Positions 59,719 to 64,000 of a stretch of 64,000 nt of DNA are shown here, piece after piece (the first letter of the stretch is position 1; every line of letters starts with the position of its first letter). Position numbers and translations under genes: made by a program. The stretch is from contig JBBELK010000329.1 in assembly GCA_037783545.1 (NCBI GenBank), forward strand, positions 434,001 to 498,000, given 5' to 3'. Source of the stretch: Henricia sp. BOLD:AAB3569. Lineage: Eukaryota; Echinodermata; Asteroidea; Spinulosida; Echinasteridae. The notes below the pieces were generated by a model that had not been told where the DNA came from, searched no databases, and saw nothing but the letters and a program-made list of their open reading frames with translations.

Positions 59719-60410
59719 TATGACAACAATCTACTATTACCTGTTTTGTGAAAAAACGATGAAATTGTGGCTCACAATGAAGCTCTTTTGAAGTAAATAC
59801 TGGTGCATTGCGACGGGTGGTTTTGTCACGGAACGAACGGCATTCAAAGCGGTCTGTGTACAGCATGGTACGCCGTCCCCGGCGTAGTTACCACGTGTTT
59901 GAACATCGGCCGCACAAGTTACAGTTTGAGCGACTCATTTTTCTCTCTCTTGGTAATAGAAAAGAAAATCTTTCTGCTCTTTTTTTTTCATAGTGTCTGG
60001 TAAAACATACAACCACGCAGCTACTGGGCATATCTCTGGCTTTTTGGACCAACAAAATCTTTCAAAAAACACCATCTAACAGAGACGGTTTTCAAAGTTT
60101 TTTGCGTGTAAACGTATGGAGCTAACAATCGTGTTGACTTCTCTTTCTCAGGATTGCGTCACGGGTCACGCGCATATCATGAATACCTAATGAGCGTTTC
60201 AGAAATCGCGAAAATCTCATTTTCGAAAAGCGCACTTTTGCTTGCAATTTATCCACTTAAAACCGACAATTAAAAAATAATAAAAATCCACGTCGGCAAG
60301 AGGGATGTTTTGACTATCGAAAAAAGCCTAAATGCTGTATTTTCGTCAAGGGGGATTCTTCCTCTTTAAGATGCTTGTCTTAAGTGATAATGAGTCAAAA
60401 TGTTTGAGAC
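59719..60410. other. Non-coding, no feature seen
   Basis: No gene or named repeat recognised. Confidence 0.35.
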
Positions 60411-60567
60411 TAAAGCGGGCCTCCCACTGTGCAATTTTTGCCACGAATTTCCTACGATTAGCTATGATTAAGTACGATTATGTGTAGAGTCTATAGACAG
60501 TCTCTGGTAATCGTACCAATTTGTAGGAAATTCGTGGCAAAAATCGCACAGTGGGAGGCCCGCTTTA
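60411..60567. mobile_element. Near-perfect hairpin MITE, 157 bp
   Basis: TAAAGCGGGCCTCCCACTGT at the left is the exact inverse of ACAGTGGGAGGCCCGCTTTA at the right. Pairing continues through TTTTTGCCACGAATTTCCTA / TAGGAAATTCGTGGCAAAAA and, less exactly, to the centre. Confidence 0.93.
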
Positions 60568-60799
60568 CTCTTCTTAAATTTCTGGTAGCTTGTTGTAATA
60601 TTCTTCTCGTAAGAGCACATGACATGTACAACATGCAAGGGATACCTCACATGCAGAACATTTTCTAAAAATATTGATTCTTGACCAATAATTTTGCAAT
60701 CGCTTTCAGGATTGTTTCGCTTCAGTGATTTCTTCCAGGTCCAAAATGACCTGCTTGAAATGTTCTGCTTTTGAGAGAATTCTGCAGTTTAAGGTTCAA

Positions 60800-62085
60800 C
60801 CAGCCGAGCTATGAGGCACAGTGGTACACTCCCTCAGGTTTTCCCCCCAAGACCAGTGATACACGAGGCAGATGCTCTAGCAGCCGAGCTACGAGGCAGT
60901 GGTACACTCCCTCAAGTTTTCCCTTAAGACCTTTGACACATCAGGCAGATGCTCTACCAGCTGAGCTATAAGGCACAGTGGTACATTCCCTTAGGTTTTC
61001 CCTCAATACCTCTGATACACAGGGCAGATGCTCTACCAGGTGAGCTATGAGGCACAGTGGTACACTCCCTCAGGTTTTCCCTCAGTACCTCTGATACACA
61101 GGGCAGATGCTCTACCAGGTGAGCTACATGTATGAGGCACAGTGGTACACTCCCTCAGGTTTTCCCCAAGACCTCTGACACATCAGGAAGATGCTCTACC
61201 AGCTGAGCTATAAGGCACAGTGGTACACTCCTTCAGGTTTTACCTCAAGACCTTTGACACATCAGGCAGATGCTCTACCAGCTGAGCTATGAGGCACAGT
61301 GGTACACTCCCTCAGGTTTTACCTCAAGACATTTGACACATCAGGCAGATGCTCTATACCAGCTGAGCTATGAGGCACAGTGGTACACTCCGTCAGGTTT
61401 TACCTCAAGACCTTTGACACATCAGACAGATGCTGAGCTATGAGGCACAGCGGAACACTCCCTCAGGTTTTCCCCAAGACCTTTGACACACCGGGCAGAT
61501 GCTCTACCAGCTGAGCTATGAGGCACAGTGGTACACTCCCTCAGGTTTCCCTCAATACCTCTGATACACCGGGCAGATGCTCTACCAGGTGAGCTATGAG
61601 GCACAGTGGTACACTCCCTCATGTTTTCCCTCAATACCTCTGATACACCGGGCAGATGCTCTACCAGGTGAGCTATAAGGCACAGTAGTACACTCCCTCA
61701 GGTTTTCCCCCAAGACCTTTGACACATCAGACAGATGCTCTACCAGCTGAGCTATGAGGCACAGTGGTACACTCCCTCAGGTTTTCCTCTAGACCTTTGA
61801 CACACCAGGCAGATGCTCTACCAGCTGAGCTATGAGGCACAGTGGTACACTCCCTCAGGTTTTCCCCAAGACCTCTGACACATTAGGCAGATGCTCTACT
61901 AGCTGAGCTATGAGGCACAGTGGCATACTCGTGGGATAAGAGAAACTGTATGGGCATCATCGGGATTTGAACCTGAGACCTCCGACTCTCCGAGCAGATG
62001 CTATACCAGCTGAGCTGTGAGGCACAGTGGTACACTCCCTCAGGTTTTCCCTCAAGACCTCTGATAAACCAGGTGAGCTATTATA
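60800..62085 (-). repeat. Tandem array of a tRNA-half unit, about 16 copies of about 80 bp
   Basis: Each unit has GAGGCACAGTGGTACACTCC, CTCAGGTTTTCC, ACCTTTGACACATCAGGCAG and ATGCTCTACCAGCTGAGCTA. On the minus strand the last block reads TAGCTCAGCTGGTAGAGCAT, a canonical pol III A box. Most units have no B box. The unit at 61920-62010 differs: it carries GGATTTGAACC (B box GGTTCAAATCC) at the correct spacing and looks like the parental SINE. Units vary in length (about 70-88 bp) and by point changes. Confidence 0.92.
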
Positions 62086-62089
62086 GTTT

Positions 62090-62520
62090 GAACCCTTTTA
62101 TTTGAAAGCTCACATCGATTTGAAATCAATGTCAATTGAAAGAGTGGTTATTGACTAGAAGAAATCTGTTTATTTTTTTCAAATCGGATTTTGCATTGCG
62201 AAGCTACAGTCGGTTTTGATAATTGAAAACAGGGTAAAAATTCATCGGCAGGTCAAAGGTTATCCTATGTTTTTCTTTATTTCTAATTTGGCACCGACAA
62301 TGGTCACTGTGGCTTATACTTTTGATTATATATATCTTTGCTCAACTCTATCCTGGATGGCCCAAAGTTGGTACAAACAACAGTTATTAATATCTGTACA
62401 AGGACAGATAATTAATTTATATTTTAATTACCTCATTTGCATAATAAATTAATAATTTATGCAAAAACGGTCAATTTTCAAGGAAAAACTCATTTTTCTC
62501 CAATTTATCTTGACAAATAC
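62090..62520. other. AT-rich, no feature seen
   Basis: Short open frames only; ATTAATTTAT-like runs near 62410-62460. Confidence 0.4.
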
Positions 62521-62521
62521 T

Positions 62522-62888
62522 TTAAAGGAGCATGACCAGAGTTTCTGGAAAATAGTTTTCGATGTAACTTACCAATATTATCAAGTAACTCCCATACACA
62601 CCTCCCATGTCCCAAAAACCCGAAAACATTCGTGATTTCCAGTAAAAAATTGAACAAAACTATCGAGTCGGCTTTCAGTGGATAAACGTTGATACTGGAA
62701 AATTAGTTTACAAATAATCGGTGGATTTTCGACGATATCCTCGGAAATATGCGGCCTAGAAGCGCGGGAGTTTCAGTTTCGTAATCAGAAAAATATAACG
62801 GATGTTATGATATAAAAATCTCATGACCCATAAGGTAAGTCCCGGGGAGTTATGGGTAAAAAAAAGTGATCTGGTCACACTCCTTTAA
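62522..62888. mobile_element. Complete MITE, TTAA-bounded, second full copy
   Basis: TTAAAGGAGCATGACCAGAG at the left, CTGGTCACACTCCTTTAA at the right, TTAA at both borders. Middle shared only in part with 24530-24872 (e.g. CAATCGGTGGATTTTCGACG-type words), so the two belong to different subfamilies. Confidence 0.88.
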
Positions 62889-64000
62889 TTAAATGATGCA
62901 AGACATTGTAATAATCAAACCTGCTTAATTACAGATAATTAGTTTATATTAAAATCCCCTAATTTGCATAATACTACGGGCAGGAGGCTCAACTATGGAT
63001 GACGATTCTGCATCATCAAGGGACTCGTACTACCTTTTTCATCTTCAGGCTCACTGGTGGTATCCATTCTGGAACACTGTCACAAGACGAGGACCACAGA
63101 AAAGCTGCAAAAATAATTGACAAAGAATAATATTACTCAACAAATTATTTGCCTTCATTTGTTACAAAAATCTACTTTTTTAAAAACCCACAATACAGTA
63201 CATGTAGTAAAATCATGTTCCATTCCTTACATAGGGATGTCCATAATGATAAAATATTTGTAAAAACCGAGGCGGAAGAAATGATCACGATTATAAAAAA
63301 TATGAGATGCCAGAAGAAAAACAATTACCTTAAATATTTATTAATTGCCAAGTTAAAATGCATTATTTAAGTGCAAAACACTCCAGATAAACGTCACAAA
63401 ATTCACAACCCCTGTTCAGTTAAATGGTATCGCCCACAATGGCGACACGTTCGCTTTAGTTGTTGTTTTCTCTCGTAAAATGGGAACGGTTTTGCTTTAA
63501 ATTAACAACTAAATATCTTTAATTGGTGTATCTGATATCACGTATTGTCTTTTAATGTTAATAAATTCAACATCAGTTACAAAATTGGCACACAATTTTG
63601 CACAGATTGACGTAAAACGCAGGTTTTCTAACGCTGCATCATCGCTTGTTTCACGGGAATTGCGAGATCATCGGGTATGCAGTGGGCACACCACCGCCGT
63701 ACGTTCCGGCCCTACACACGGCGTGGAACTCGGTCGTCGGTGTGGACATAGACTTGGTTCCAAGTCCGAGATCCTGTTTTGTTTTCCGTTTCCGATTTTT
63801 GAAATGTATGGACAGGGAACTAGTCTATTTCGGTTCAGGATCTCGGAACGCCTTTCTTAATATTTATTCATAAACGGACCAAAGCGAGGCTATAGTTCCT
63901 CCGAAAAGTAAACAAACCATTCAACGCACGCACGATGCATGGCAGCTATCGATGTCAACGCAAGGGACCTTAGCTTAGCTCCAAGTTTCGTCGATTCATG
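62889..64000. other. Non-coding window end
   Basis: AT-rich to about 63550, more balanced after that. GGACAGGGAACTAGTCTAT at about 63811 echoes the terminal motif of the piggyBac-type element (47551, 47642, 47697). Open frames of 73-101 codons near the end have no domain. An unseen exon of a neighbouring gene cannot be excluded. Confidence 0.35.

Noticed and set aside
60800..62085. CRISPR-like array
   Set aside because: Units are contiguous and diverged without unique spacers, carry a tRNA A box and sit in a eukaryotic genome.
63555..63873. Open frames of 75-101 codons near the window end
   Set aside because: No domain, no clear splice or promoter context; left as unassigned sequence.

Overview
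The window reads as nuclear DNA of a marine invertebrate, most plausibly a deuterostome and perhaps an echinoderm. The reasons are one very large gene of the apolipoprotein B / apolipophorin / vitellogenin superfamily split by GT-AG introns, many tRNA-derived SINEs and fold-back MITEs, and L2/CR1-like, Penelope-like, Ty3-type and piggyBac-type elements. The species cannot be fixed from the sequence alone. No prokaryotic feature, CRISPR array or intact tRNA/rRNA gene was seen.

Region 1 (610-34348, + strand) holds one gene. I could place 28 exons, all with GT-AG borders and matching phases, giving 14,403 coding bases (4,800 residues plus stop). The 5' end, including signal peptide and first exon(s), lies left of the window; the 3' end is complete. 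Domain order is: end of the N-terminal beta barrel and helical superhelix of the lipid-transfer module (exons 1-6), its lipid-pocket beta sheets (exons 7-18), one 4.9-kb exon with 40 back-to-back repeats of 35 residues rich in N-glycosylation sequons (exon 19), a long amphipathic alpha-helical tract ending in 22-residue apolipoprotein-type repeats (exons 20-24), a von Willebrand D domain (exon 25) and a C-terminal vWA-like domain with a degraded metal site (exons 26-28). It should encode a secreted lipoprotein scaffold. Its introns carry SINEs, MITEs and a 5'-truncated LINE with an open reverse transcriptase frame.

Region 2 (34349-40990) is the 3' UTR followed by non-coding DNA with MITEs, two minisatellites and a cluster of three CTCF-like motifs. 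Region 3 (40991-44650) is a 3' fragment of a Ty3-type retroelement: an integrase with one in-frame stop, then an overlapping intact reading frame for a two-finger C2H2 protein, then a probable LTR full of GAGGTT/AACCTC palindromes. Region 4 (44660-47430) is a 2.7-kb fold-back structure enclosing telomere-like repeats and tRNA-like sequences. Region 5 (47480-56010) is a nested wreck: piggyBac transposase remnants with head-to-head termini, an L2-type LINE with one stop codon, and a tandem duplication of a pseudokinase fragment next to a Penelope-like element with a GIY-YIG domain. Region 6 (56011-64000) has MITEs, a 16-unit tandem array built from the 5' half of a tRNA-like SINE, and AT-rich DNA with no supported gene.

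The most unusual item is the strict 40 x 35-residue array in the lipoprotein; next are the zinc-finger frame fused to the end of the Ty3 element and the duplicated pseudokinase/Penelope block.
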